From Gallintestinimicrobium propionicum (GTDB lineage Bacteria; Bacillota; Clostridia; Lachnospirales; Lachnospiraceae), in the NCBI RefSeq assembly GCF_025567525.1, contig NZ_JAOQJY010000020.1, positions 1-64,000 of the forward strand: a DNA stretch of 64,000 bases, in the 5' to 3' direction. Positions 26,631 through 35,074 of this stretch are shown piece by piece; position 1 is the stretch's first letter; every line of letters begins with the position of its first letter. The position numbers and the translations under genes are program-made. Below the pieces are notes generated by a model, which worked only from the letters and a program-made list of their open reading frames with translations, was not told the DNA's origin and did no database searches.

Positions 26631-27125
26631 TCAGCCGTAGCTGATAACAACCTTATGCCTGCGTGCCAAAGCAATGCGGAAGCAGCAAAACTCTGAAATG
26701 GCACAGAGTTTATCGGCAAGGCTGATTAACCATGCCTCCCGGCTTTCGGGAAGAGGTCCAAGCGGAAACATGTGGGACAGGATCGCCTGTCGCTCTTTGT
26801 CGGAAATCAGGAAATGCTTTTCGCTGGTGCTGGCGGCCACTCTGGGATGATAGTAGGCCTGTATTTCCCCTTTGGGAAGCTTATCTTTGAAATCGTAAAC
26901 ACAGAAGTCATGAAGAAGTCCGGCCCGGGCAGCTGTTTGGGCATCCCATCCGAGCTTTCTGGCAATGAGCCAGGAGATATAAGAAACGTTCAGACTGTGC
27001 ATGAAGCGGGTTGTCTGAAAATGCTGCTTATACCGTTGAAGCTTTTTGAATTCGGGATTGTCCAGAATGCTCTGCACCAGACCGCGGTACTCGGCGCTGA
27101 TATCATCCGCGACTGTAATCTCCAT
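26631..27125 (-). CDS. HD-domain phosphohydrolase-like protein
   Basis: 164 aa. The HD signature is complete: TTRFMHSLNVSYI (first His), LLHDFC (His-Asp) and LADKLCA (last Asp), spaced as in small metal-dependent HD phosphohydrolases. The substrate (nucleotide, (p)ppGpp or other) is not evident. It is a single gene facing aspS, with GGAAAGG upstream of its start. The 247 bases to nrdG (27126-27372) hold no gene, only a hairpin. Confidence 0.85.
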   Translation of the reverse strand: MEITVADDISAEYRGLVQSILDNPEFKKLQRYKQHFQTTRFMHSLNVSYISWLIARKLGWDAQTAARAGLLHDFCVYDFKDKLPKGEIQAYYHPRVAASTSEKHFLISDKERQAILSHMFPLGPLPESREAWLISLADKLCAISEFCCFRIALARRHKVVISYG

Positions 27126-27319
27126 CGGCTGTCACATCCTTTCCGGCGGGAACGAGTACGGATTTTCCGTGGTTTAAAAAGCGGAGAACCGTTGTTCCTC
27201 CTGCTTTTAAGTATACTGCACCGGGAGTGAAAAACAAGTGGAAAAGACTGGATTTCACGAAGATTTCATAAACGGTGCGGGGAAAACTGTAACTGCTGAA
27301 ATTTTCTTTTACATGGAAT

Positions 27320-27364
27320 CAGAGCCTTCCGACAAGCAGATTTTGTACTTGTCGAAAGGCTCTG
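27320..27364. terminator. Hairpin downstream of nrdG
   Basis: CAGAGCCTTCCGACAAG pairs with CTTGTCGAAAGGCTCTG (one mismatch). It follows the nrdG stop on the minus strand, but without a strong T run, so termination efficiency is uncertain. Confidence 0.5.
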
Positions 27365-27372
27365 AGGAAATT

Positions 27373-27921
27373 TTAATATTTCATAGAAATATTCTGGCTG
27401 ATGAGCCCGTGCCACACCACGCTGCCGGAAGAAAGCGTTGCGGGAACGTCGATCAGGCGCTGATTTTCGGAACCGCGGAATGCAAGGCTGATGTTTTTCT
27501 GAGCCTCGATAAATTCCCCATCAACGAGGACATCGATCAGGGAAAGCATCTCATCCGTGCATTCGCACCGAGCGCGGCTTTCGGACAGAAGATCAGATTC
27601 CAGGGTGTAGCCGGTATAGCACCAGATTGTTTTACCGGGATACTGCGCACGGACTTTTTTCAGGAAAGGAACAAGCGCCCGCTGGTTATCCGGTTCAAAC
27701 GGTTCTCCGCCCAGCAGGGACAGTCCGTCGATATAATCTGGGGAAAGCAGCGTAAGCAGTTTGCTTTGCGCTTGTTCATCGAATGGGGAGCCGTAGGAAA
27801 AGCTCCAGGTTTCTGGGTTGAAACAGTTATGGCAGTGATGAGTGCAACCGGAGACGAAAAGGGAAACCCGCACGCCCTCTCCGTTTGCAATATCACAGTT
27901 TTTGATTGTACCGTAGTTCAT
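27373..27921 (-). CDS. nrdG: Anaerobic ribonucleotide reductase activating protein
   Basis: 182 aa radical-SAM activase. The cluster motif CTHHCHNC (CxxxCxxC) is at about residues 30-37, and GGEPF is the SAM-contacting stretch. It makes the glycyl radical on NrdD under anaerobic conditions. Its ATG overlaps the nrdD stop by one base (TAATG), so the pair is translationally coupled. Confidence 0.96.
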   Translation of the reverse strand: MNYGTIKNCDIANGEGVRVSLFVSGCTHHCHNCFNPETWSFSYGSPFDEQAQSKLLTLLSPDYIDGLSLLGGEPFEPDNQRALVPFLKKVRAQYPGKTIWCYTGYTLESDLLSESRARCECTDEMLSLIDVLVDGEFIEAQKNISLAFRGSENQRLIDVPATLSSGSVVWHGLISQNISMKY

Positions 27922-30080
27922 TATAGATGAAGCACCCTCTCTTTAATTTCCTGCGTCCGTCCCTGATTCCAGAACTGAGTGCCAATATAGCCGCAGGTAC
28001 GCCTTGCGACGTTTAATTTGTTCTGATCGGTGCAGCCACATTTCGGACATTTCCAAATGAGCTTTTTGTGTTCATCCTCAACGATCTGAATTTCGCCGGT
28101 ATAACCGCATTCCTGGCAATAGTCGCTCTTGGTGTTTAACTCTGCGTACATGATGTTGTCGTAGATAAAGCGCATGACCTGAATGACAGCCGGGATGTTG
28201 TCCTGCATATCGGGAACCTCCACATAGCTGATCGCTCCGCCGGTGGAAAGCGCCTGGAACTGGGACTCGAATTTCAGCTTGGAAAAAGCGTCGATTGGCT
28301 CGGTAACGTGCACATGGTAGCTGTTGGTGATATAGTTCTTGTCCGTTATGCCCTCGATGATGCCGAAACGCTTCTGCAGGCATTTGGCGAACTTGTAGGT
28401 TGTACTCTCGATCGGAGAACCGTAAATGGAGAACGCGATATTGGTTTCCCGTTTCCATTTGTTGCAGGCATCGTTCATGTGCTGCATGACTTCCAGTGCG
28501 AACGGGGTCGCTTCCGGATCGGTGTGGGATTTGCCGGTCATGTATTTGACACATTCGTACAGACCAGCATAGCCAAGGGAAATCGTGGAGTAGCCGCCGT
28601 AGAGCAGCTTGTCGATCGTTTCGCCTTTTTTGAGACGGGCAAGAGCACCGTACTGCCAGAGGATCGGGGCAGCGTCAGATAAAGTACCCTCTAAACGCTT
28701 ATGGCGAAGCATCAGGGCGCGATAGCACAAATCAAGACGCTCGTCGAAAATTTCCCAGAATTTCTTGAAATCCCCGCCGGAGGAAAGTGCGACGTCAGGT
28801 AGGTTGATGGTTACGACGCCCTGGTTGAAGCGGCCGTAGAATTTGTAATTGCCGTTTTCATCCTTCCAGGGACTCAGGCAGCTGCGGCAGCCCATAACGG
28901 GGAAGCAGTTGCCTTCTTTTAATTCTTTCATTTTCTTTTCAGAAATATAATCAGGGACCAGACGCCTTGCGGTGCATTTTGCTGCGAGCTGTGTCAGGTA
29001 GAAGTATTCGGAGTCCTCTTCCACGTTGTCGTCTTCGAGCACATAGATCAGCTTGGGGAACGCGGGAGTAATCCATACGCCTGCTTCGTTCTTGACGCCC
29101 TGATAGCGCTGTTTTAAGGTTTCTTCGATAATCAGTGCGAGATCCTTTTTTTCCTGCGCATTTTTTGCCTCATTCAGATACATGAAGACCGTCAAAAACG
29201 GTGCCTGGCCGTTTGTGGTCATCAGGGTGATGATCTGGTACTGAATGGTCTGTACGCCCTTGGTGATCTCACGGTGCAGACGGGTTTCCACGATATCGTT
29301 GAGTTGTTCGGGAGTCGCCTGGGTGTTGAGAATTTTCATTTCTTCGGCAACTTCGGTGCGGATCTTTTCCCGGGAAACCTGTACGAAAGGCGCGAGGTGT
29401 GCGAGAGAAATACTCTGTCCGCCGTACTGGTTGCTTGCCACCTGCGCGATGATCTGGGTCGCGATGTTGCAGGCTGTGGAAAAGCTGTGGGGCTTTTCAA
29501 TTTTGGTTTCGCTGATGACGGTGCCGTTCTGCAGCATATCCTCGAGGTTTACGAGGTCGCAGTTGTGCATGTGCTGTGCGAAGTAGTCGGAATCGTGGAA
29601 GTGGATCAGCCCCTTCTGGTCAGCCTCTACGATGTCGGAAGGCAGTAAAAGGCGCTGGGTTAAGTCACGGCTGACCTCACCTGCCATGTAGTCACGCTGT
29701 ACGCTGTTGACCGTAGGGTTTTTGTTGGAATTTTCCTGTTTGGCCTCTTCGTTGTTGCATTCGATCAGCGAAAGGATCCGGGTATCCGTGGTGTTGGATT
29801 TGCGGATCAGAGAGCGCTGATAGCGGTACTGGACATAGTGCTTCGCGAGGTCGAAAGCGCCGGTTGCCATGATCTGGTTTTCTACCATATCCTGTACTTC
29901 TTCTACGGATACAGCGCGTCCGATCTTGTTGCATTTATATTCGACGTAGTCTGCAATATCGTGAATCTGTTCCGGAGAAAGTCTGGTTCCTTCCTCAGAG
30001 TTGTTGGCCTTTGTGATGGCCGCCACAATTTTTTCGGAATCGAAAGTGGCTTCAGAGCCGTTCCTCTTGATGATTTTCAT
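27921..30080 (-). CDS. nrdD: Anaerobic (class III) ribonucleoside-triphosphate reductase
   Basis: 719 aa. An N-terminal ATP-cone (KIIKRNGSEATFDSEKI, about residues 1-95) precedes the 10-stranded barrel. The C terminus has two CxxC zinc ligand pairs (CQECG...CPKCGC) and the glycyl-radical loop RTCGYIG. It makes dNTPs without oxygen, consistent with an obligate anaerobe. ATG 30080 is chosen over longer in-frame starts because AGGAGAGGGA precedes it and the family starts MKIIKR. Confidence 0.97.
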   Translation of the reverse strand: MKIIKRNGSEATFDSEKIVAAITKANNSEEGTRLSPEQIHDIADYVEYKCNKIGRAVSVEEVQDMVENQIMATGAFDLAKHYVQYRYQRSLIRKSNTTDTRILSLIECNNEEAKQENSNKNPTVNSVQRDYMAGEVSRDLTQRLLLPSDIVEADQKGLIHFHDSDYFAQHMHNCDLVNLEDMLQNGTVISETKIEKPHSFSTACNIATQIIAQVASNQYGGQSISLAHLAPFVQVSREKIRTEVAEEMKILNTQATPEQLNDIVETRLHREITKGVQTIQYQIITLMTTNGQAPFLTVFMYLNEAKNAQEKKDLALIIEETLKQRYQGVKNEAGVWITPAFPKLIYVLEDDNVEEDSEYFYLTQLAAKCTARRLVPDYISEKKMKELKEGNCFPVMGCRSCLSPWKDENGNYKFYGRFNQGVVTINLPDVALSSGGDFKKFWEIFDERLDLCYRALMLRHKRLEGTLSDAAPILWQYGALARLKKGETIDKLLYGGYSTISLGYAGLYECVKYMTGKSHTDPEATPFALEVMQHMNDACNKWKRETNIAFSIYGSPIESTTYKFAKCLQKRFGIIEGITDKNYITNSYHVHVTEPIDAFSKLKFESQFQALSTGGAISYVEVPDMQDNIPAVIQVMRFIYDNIMYAELNTKSDYCQECGYTGEIQIVEDEHKKLIWKCPKCGCTDQNKLNVARRTCGYIGTQFWNQGRTQEIKERVLHL

Positions 30081-30099
30081 AGTCTCCCTCTCCTTTTTC

Positions 30100-30280
30100 G
30101 TGCAAAAATCTCGGAAAACGGAGTAAATGACAGTTTCTCGAGATTTAACATAAAATCTGACATGCTCCGGCAGTGTTCTTCTACTGTGGAGTGCAAGCAT
30201 TATTATATAACCGAAGTCCTGATAAAATAGTTGCACAAGCAACAAATATAGGATATAATACAAAATATAGTGGTTTGCAC
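30100..30280. promoter_or_regulatory. nrdD / Crp-family divergent control region
   Basis: Forward promoter TTGCAC (30231-30236), 17 bases, TATAAT (30254-30259) serves the regulator gene. On the minus strand, a TATAAT at about 30203-30208 could serve nrdD. ACAAATATAG (30242) and ACAAAATATAG (30260) read on the minus strand as CTATATTTTGT-like words resembling NrdR boxes. The nrdD leader has an AAATCTCG/CGAGATTT stem. All are candidates only. Confidence 0.4.
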
Positions 30281-30309
30281 AAAAATAGACTACATGATGG
30301 TGTGAAAAT

Positions 30310-30945
30310 ATGGAACAATTTATTGGCTTTTGGGACTTGACAAAAGAACAGCAGGAGCGTTTGGCAGCGGACGGGATGTTGAATATCCGGACGTTTGGAA
30401 AGCGCCAGGTGCTGATGAATCAGGACGACGACGCGGACAATGTGGGCGTTATGCTGAGCGGAACCGCCTTTTTGGAGAGTATGAATCAGGAGGGACAGCG
30501 ACGGATTCTGGATTATTATGAGCCGAAGGAGAGTTTTACACGGAAATGCTTTCCGGATGTGGAGGGCGTATGCTACGTCATTTCGCGTTCCGGCTGCCAG
30601 GTTGCTTTTTTGAATGACAGAAAGCTGTCGTCGGCTTATAAAAAATATGAAAAGCGCGGGCAGCTTCTGGAGGAAATTCTGATGGGAACCCAGAAACGTG
30701 CGCTGATGCACGCGGATGTGCTGGGGCAGAAGACGCTGCGGCAGAAGCTGATGACGTATTTTCAGTTTTTGAACCGCCAGAAGGGCAGAGATGGTTTTTC
30801 TTTGCCGTTTTCCTATACGGACTGCGCGGACTATCTGTTTGTGGATCGCAGCGCGATGATGCGCGAACTGGGACGGATGAAGGAGGAAGGACTGATTCGG
30901 ACGGAAGGGAAGAAAATCTGGCTGGAGGAGAAAAAACTGCGGTGA
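30310..30945 (+). CDS. Crp/Fnr-family transcriptional regulator
   Basis: 211 aa. An N-terminal cyclic-nucleotide-binding-like beta-roll (QVLMNQDDDADNVGVMLSG) is followed by a C-terminal winged helix (SYTDCADYLFVDRSAMMRELGRMK). There is no N-terminal cysteine cluster as in classical Fnr, so direct oxygen sensing through an Fe-S cluster is not supported. It diverges from nrdDG. It overlaps the next gene by four bases. Confidence 0.9.
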   Translation: MEQFIGFWDLTKEQQERLAADGMLNIRTFGKRQVLMNQDDDADNVGVMLSGTAFLESMNQEGQRRILDYYEPKESFTRKCFPDVEGVCYVISRSGCQVAFLNDRKLSSAYKKYEKRGQLLEEILMGTQKRALMHADVLGQKTLRQKLMTYFQFLNRQKGRDGFSLPFSYTDCADYLFVDRSAMMRELGRMKEEGLIRTEGKKIWLEEKKLR

Positions 30946-31442
30946 AGATATCAGGGAGAAGGGAAGATAAAAAAACAACAGCTATTATTGGTAGAATTCG
31001 CAAAGATGTGGGGGCATATTGGGGTTTTGCTGTCGTGTTTGTTTTGTATGATATTGCAGCGCATGCGATGTTTCATGCGTTCTGTCCCTCCGTGTTTTTA
31101 TTTGGTCTGCCTTGTCCCGGCTGTGGGATGACGCGGGCGGTGTTCTTTTTTATCACAGGGCAGTTTCAGAGGGGAATGCAGATGAATCCGCTGGGGCTTC
31201 TGTGGATTCTATGGGCTGCTTATCTGGTGGTTATGCGGTATGGGTTTGGGAAAAAAGCGAAAGGGCTGATGACGGCTGCGGGCGTGATTGTAGTGCTGAT
31301 GGTCGCAGTCTATTTGTATCGAATGTATTGCTTCTTCCCCGGAGAGCCGCCGATTAGCTACACATCGGGCAGTCTGGCGGAGCGGCTTATTCCGGGGTAT
31401 CGGAAGTGGATTCTGGGATTGGTTCGAATGCTGCAGGGGTGA
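30942..31442 (+). CDS. DUF2752 membrane protein
   Basis: 166 aa with about three to four membrane segments. The DUF2752 hallmark CPGCGMTRA, a CxxC-containing stretch at the membrane face, lies at about residues 58-66. The function is unknown; the two cysteines could bind metal or be redox active. It overlaps the Crp/Fnr gene (ATGA-like coupling), so the regulator and this protein are made together. Confidence 0.85.
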   Translation: MKISGRREDKKTTAIIGRIRKDVGAYWGFAVVFVLYDIAAHAMFHAFCPSVFLFGLPCPGCGMTRAVFFFITGQFQRGMQMNPLGLLWILWAAYLVVMRYGFGKKAKGLMTAAGVIVVLMVAVYLYRMYCFFPGEPPISYTSGSLAERLIPGYRKWILGLVRMLQG

Positions 31443-31463
31443 GAGACGCTGCGTTACTCATGA

Positions 31464-31496
31464 CAATAGAATGCTCGCAGAGCGTGCATTCTATTG
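31464..31496. repeat. 33-bp dispersed palindrome, copy 5 (overlaps a stop codon)
   Basis: Perfect CAATAGAATGC / GCATTCTATTG arms. The right arm contains the TAG stop (31493-31491) of the methyltransferase on the minus strand, so the repeat supplies the end of that gene. Confidence 0.85.
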
Positions 31497-32354
31497 TTTG
31501 CTCCAGCGTCCGGACGCGCCGCAGGGCAGCACCAGTCCGTTGTCTGTAACGGGCAGTCCGATTTCGGATGCTTCGGTGTGTCCGCCGAATTTCGGCGTAA
31601 TGGCAGTCTGCATCATATAGTTTAAAACAGCAGGCTGTAGACCGGTTGTATAGGAGTTGATCAGGAAAAAGAGCGGGTCATCGGACAGAATCTGAGTCGT
31701 CAGTTCGATGAAGGGATAGATGCTCTCTTCAATTTTCCAGATTTCGCCTTTAGGACCTCTGCCGTAGGAGGGAGGATCCATGATGATGCCATCATAGTGG
31801 TTGCCGCGGCGGATTTCACGTTCGACAAATTTTACACAGTCATCTACGAGCCAGCGGATCGGAGTATCGGAAAGACCGGAAGCCGCTGCGTTTTCTTTTG
31901 CCCAGGTAACCATGCCCTTGGAAGCGTCCACATGGGTGACTGCTGCGCCTGCCTTCGCTGCGGACAGGGTAGCGCCGCCGGTGTAGGCGAACAGATTCAG
32001 CACTTTAACCGGGCGGCCAGCGTTGGCAATCAGGTTGCCAAACCAGTCCCAGTTTGTTGCCTGTTCCGGAAACAGACCGGTATGTTTGAAGCTAAACGGC
32101 TTTAAACGGAAGGTCAGTTCGCGGTAATGGATGCTCCATTCCTCGGGCAGATTGAAAAATTCCCATTCGCCGCCGCCCTTGGAGCTGCGATGATAATGGC
32201 CGTTTTTCTTTTTCCAGCCGGGATTTTTGCGGGGGGTATTCCAGATGACCTGCGGATCGGGACGCACGAGAAGATAATCTCCCCAGCGTTCCAGCTTTTC
32301 TCCGCTGGAAGTATCCAGCACTTCATAATCTTTCCATTGATCTGCGATCCACAT
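31491..32354 (-). CDS. Class I SAM-dependent methyltransferase, RlmI-like
   Basis: 287 aa. It belongs to the COG1092-type rRNA cytosine-C5 methyltransferases. It has VLNLFAYTGGATLSAAKAGA (SAM motif I), VDASKGMVTWAKEN (motif II) and MDPPSYGRG (catalytic motif IV). It lacks an N-terminal PUA domain, so it is shorter than RlmI itself. The last codons and stop lie in a dispersed palindrome. The start directly follows the structured leader described at 32355-32454. Confidence 0.87.
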   Translation of the reverse strand: MWIADQWKDYEVLDTSSGEKLERWGDYLLVRPDPQVIWNTPRKNPGWKKKNGHYHRSSKGGGEWEFFNLPEEWSIHYRELTFRLKPFSFKHTGLFPEQATNWDWFGNLIANAGRPVKVLNLFAYTGGATLSAAKAGAAVTHVDASKGMVTWAKENAAASGLSDTPIRWLVDDCVKFVEREIRRGNHYDGIIMDPPSYGRGPKGEIWKIEESIYPFIELTTQILSDDPLFFLINSYTTGLQPAVLNYMMQTAITPKFGGHTEASEIGLPVTDNGLVLPCGASGRWSKQ

Positions 32355-32454
32355 ATTTTCCTCTCATTTCTGCGCACGCTTTTTGCGCATGCCGAGTTTG
32401 TGTCAAGTGCGCACAGACACAAATCTCGCGATTGAAAAATTTTATTTTTCAATC
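32355..32454 (-). promoter_or_regulatory. Structured 5' leader element, copy A
   Basis: On the minus strand there are three hairpins: I (32430-32454, GATTGAAAAAT/ATTTTTCAATC), II (32393-32428, CGAG-TTTGTGTC/GACACAAA-CTCG) and III (32374-32392, GCATGC/GCGTGC with an A-rich loop). Then come CAGAAATGAGAGG and the start codon. Nearly the same 100 bases precede the ecfA gene at 55427-55526. Confidence 0.65.
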
Positions 32455-32638
32455 TTTATTCTTCATTTTGTAAGTAATATAGTTACAGGAATTATCTGCA
32501 AAGTATCCGGGCAAAACTGCGTTTGCGCGTGTATGCACAGGATAATAATACGAGATTATCATACAGGAAGTGCGCCCAAAAAGCAATCATTCTATTGCTG
32601 GAGCGTTGCGATGAAAAAAATCGTTACTGTTCACCCAC
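32455..32638. other. Intergenic stretch with a half palindrome
   Basis: Between the methyltransferase leader and the LysR gene end. It contains CAATCATTCTATTGC (about 32584), half of the 33-bp palindrome family. No ORF or clear terminator is seen otherwise. Confidence 0.4.
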
Positions 32639-33517
32639 TTAAAATTTCCACATCCGGCATAAATTCTGAAATTCCTCTGCGGAGGACGAAAGGTATTTGT
32701 TGCGGTGCCGGATCAGGTATAGGCTGCGGGTCAGGATGTCGGGCGGAAGCGGAAGGGAGACAAGATCTCCGGATTTCAGTGCATCCCGGACGAGAAGCTC
32801 CGGTAAAATTGCGATGCCGAGACCGTTTTGGGCGGCGCGGATGAGGGCGAGGGTGCTGACGCTTTCCCAGGCGGGCGCGATCTGGATGCCGCCGGATAAA
32901 AAGAGACTTTCGACGATTTCCCTGCCGGCACTGCCTGGTTCGCGTAAAAGGAGGGGGCAGGAAGCAGCGTCGGCGAGGGTGACCGTCCGGTTGGCGGCAA
33001 GCGGATGTCCGGGAGCTGCGACCATGCAGAGCATATCGGCAGAAAAGACCTCTGAAATGATTTCCGGGTGAGTGACAGTGCCTTCGACCAGGGCAAAATC
33101 CAGCTGATTGTCGACGACTGCCTGCTCGATTGTGCCGGTATTTTTGATCGTTACATAGATTTTGATTTCCGGGTGCTGCTCCTGATAGGTTTTGACAAGG
33201 GAGGGGAGCAGGCAGGTGCCGAGAGTGATGCTGGAGCCAATATGGAGCGGGGCATTTGCATCCCAGGCGGGAATTTTGTTTTCCATTTCTGAAAAAAGTG
33301 ACACGATATGGAGTGCATATTCATAGAAGCGATGCCCGTTCTCCGTCGGGTAAATCCGTCGGGAGAGGCGGTCGAACAGGCGGATATGATAATATTCCTC
33401 CAGCTCCTTGATCGCCAGACTGACGGACGGTTGAGCCAGATGCAGGCTGTTCGATGCGAGGGTGATGCTTTTTTGCTGATATACGGCGACAAAAATTTTC
33501 ATATGACGCAGAGTCAT
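32639..33517 (-). CDS. LysR-family transcriptional regulator
   Basis: 292 aa. The N-terminal helix-turn-helix (LRHMKIFVAVYQQKSITLAS, then QPSVSLAIKELE) and C-terminal two-lobed effector-binding domain are typical. ATG 33517 is chosen because GGAGG precedes it; the longer frame to 33613 adds 32 unlike residues. It diverges from the chromate transporter pair, the usual arrangement for a LysR activator of its neighbours. Confidence 0.92.
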   Translation of the reverse strand: MTLRHMKIFVAVYQQKSITLASNSLHLAQPSVSLAIKELEEYYHIRLFDRLSRRIYPTENGHRFYEYALHIVSLFSEMENKIPAWDANAPLHIGSSITLGTCLLPSLVKTYQEQHPEIKIYVTIKNTGTIEQAVVDNQLDFALVEGTVTHPEIISEVFSADMLCMVAAPGHPLAANRTVTLADAASCPLLLREPGSAGREIVESLFLSGGIQIAPAWESVSTLALIRAAQNGLGIAILPELLVRDALKSGDLVSLPLPPDILTRSLYLIRHRNKYLSSSAEEFQNLCRMWKF

Positions 33518-33617
33518 GGCGGTTCCTCCAAGGTGATCGAGTGAAAAATAAGTGTGATCGCTTATTTTCACGCAGTTATTTGTACCGAAGGTGTCAAAAG
33601 ACTGCTCCTGCACAGCT

Positions 33618-33639
33618 TATATAATAAAAATATTATATA
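33618..33639. promoter_or_regulatory. Candidate LysR operator between lysR and chrA
   Basis: TATATAATA-AAAA-TATTATATA is a perfect 9-bp AT-rich dyad in the divergent region, containing T-N11-A type spacing. A TATAAT at 33648-33653 may be the -10 toward chrA. Confidence 0.4.
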
Positions 33640-33736
33640 TTTTATACTATAATACTATTTTACTTATATTACAAGAAAAGGTATGATAAGAACGATTACA
33701 AGAGGCTGTACGATGTTAGAAACAAACAGAAGCAGC

Positions 33737-33775
33737 GGGCATGCGAAAAAGCGTGCGCAGAAATGAGAGGAAAGC
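33737..33775 (+). promoter_or_regulatory. Structured 5' leader element, partial copy C
   Basis: GGCATGCGAAAAAGCGTGCGCAG forms hairpin III of the leader family, followed by the shared AAATGAGAGGAAA and the start codon of the first chromate-transporter gene. Hairpins I and II are absent or too diverged to recognise. Confidence 0.55.
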
Positions 33776-34345
33776 ATGAAGGAGAAATGGACGAAGATCC
33801 GAAAAGTATTTTTTTCCACGCTGTATTTAAGCGCGTTTACGTTCGGCGGCGGATACGTCATCGTCACGCTGATGAAAAAGAAATTTGTAGATGAGCTGCA
33901 CTGGATCGATGAAGAGGAAATGCTCGATCTGGTGGCGATTGCGCAGTCCGCGCCGGGAGCGATTGCGGTAAACGGTGCAATCGTCGTAGGTTACAAGCTG
34001 GCGGGCCTCGCAGGGGCACTCGCAGCGATCATCGGAACGATTATTCCGCCGTTTGTGATTTTGTCGGTGATCTTTTATTTTTATGCGGCATTTTCTTCTA
34101 ATTATATTGTAAAAACGGTGCTGGACGGCATGCAGGCGGGCGTCGGCGCGGTCATTGCGTCGGTTGTCTATGATATGGGCAGCGGCATCGTGGCAGGGAA
34201 ACAAAAATCGTCCCTCGCAATTATGGCGGCAGCGTTCCTTGCGGTCTGCATTTTTAATGTCAACGTGGTCTATGTCGTGATCTTCTGTATCGTGCTCGGA
34301 GTGGTACGGACCCTGATCCGGAAGAGAAAGGAGAAAAAGAAATGA
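33776..34345 (+). CDS. chrA: Chromate transporter, half-size subunit 1
   Basis: 189 aa, one CHR domain with about five to six membrane segments. The motifs SAFTFGGGYVIV (seen as LSAFTFGGGY) and AQSAPGAIAVNGA are the family signature. Short CHR proteins come in tandem pairs that together equal one long ChrA. In characterised members the pair exports chromate; natural substrates in anaerobes are less clear. It overlaps the second subunit by four bases (ATGA). Confidence 0.9.
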   Translation: MKEKWTKIRKVFFSTLYLSAFTFGGGYVIVTLMKKKFVDELHWIDEEEMLDLVAIAQSAPGAIAVNGAIVVGYKLAGLAGALAAIIGTIIPPFVILSVIFYFYAAFSSNYIVKTVLDGMQAGVGAVIASVVYDMGSGIVAGKQKSSLAIMAAAFLAVCIFNVNVVYVVIFCIVLGVVRTLIRKRKEKKK

Positions 34346-34914
34346 TTTACTGGCAGCTTTTTCTGAGCTTTTTGCAGATCGGAATGTTCAGCTTCGGCGG
34401 CGGCTATGCAGCGCTTCCGCTGATTCAGGAGCAGGTAGTGACGCAGCATGGGTGGCTGTCGAGATCGGAATTTACCGACCTGATTACAATTTCCCAGATG
34501 ACGCCCGGACCGATTGCAGTCAATTCCGCGACGTTTGTCGGCATCCGGCTGGCAGGCTTTTTGGGAGCGCTGGCGGCGACATTTGGCTGTATTTTTCCGT
34601 CGTGCATCCTGGTAACGGTGCTGTCCTATCTTTATTTAAAATACCGTAAAATGAGCATGCTGCAGGGCGTGCTGGAAACGCTGCGTCCGGCAGTTGTGTC
34701 GATGATCGCGGCGGCAGGCGTATCGATCCTGATCACTGCGTTCTGGAATGACGCGGTGAGCTTTATGTCGACGAAGTGGGATTCGATCGTGATTTTTGTT
34801 GTCGCAGTATGGCTGTTAAAAAAGAAAAACTGGAATCCGATTCTTGTGATGGTGCTGAGCGGTTTTGCAAAGCTGGCAGTGCAGGGTGTGCTTGCGCTGG
34901 TTGGCATAGTATGA
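34342..34914 (+). CDS. chrA: Chromate transporter, half-size subunit 2
   Basis: 190 aa, second CHR half. FSFGGGYAALPLIQEQVV and ISQMTPGPIAVNSATFVG are the signature motifs. It is translationally coupled to the first half. Together they are probably controlled by the divergent LysR protein. Confidence 0.9.
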   Translation: MIYWQLFLSFLQIGMFSFGGGYAALPLIQEQVVTQHGWLSRSEFTDLITISQMTPGPIAVNSATFVGIRLAGFLGALAATFGCIFPSCILVTVLSYLYLKYRKMSMLQGVLETLRPAVVSMIAAAGVSILITAFWNDAVSFMSTKWDSIVIFVVAVWLLKKKNWNPILVMVLSGFAKLAVQGVLALVGIV

Positions 34915-34992
34915 TAAGGTAGGAATAGAACAAAGCATCCGGATGCGCTGAGGCGGAGGCACAGTAAAATGTCGTTCAAAGTGCGCAGCCAA

Positions 34993-35025
34993 CAATAGAA
35001 TGCACACTCTGCGAGCATTCTATTG
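34993..35025. repeat. 33-bp dispersed palindrome, copy 6
   Basis: Arms CAATAGAATG / CATTCTATTG, centre CACACTCTGCGAG, right flank TCATGAATAAA. It lies between chrA and the CBM9-like gene. Confidence 0.85.
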
Positions 35026-35074
35026 TCATGAATAAACGCCGTCGGTCTGGGAACGCGGCAGAAAAGAGGGACGT

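Noticed and set aside
30081..30263. Longer N terminus of nrdD
   Set aside because: The extra residues are unlike NrdD and no ribosome binding site supports the upstream start; AGGAGAGGGA precedes the chosen ATG.
32355..32454. TTGACA within the structured leader considered as a promoter
   Set aside because: No -10-like hexamer stands 16-19 bases downstream, and the position falls inside a conserved stem.
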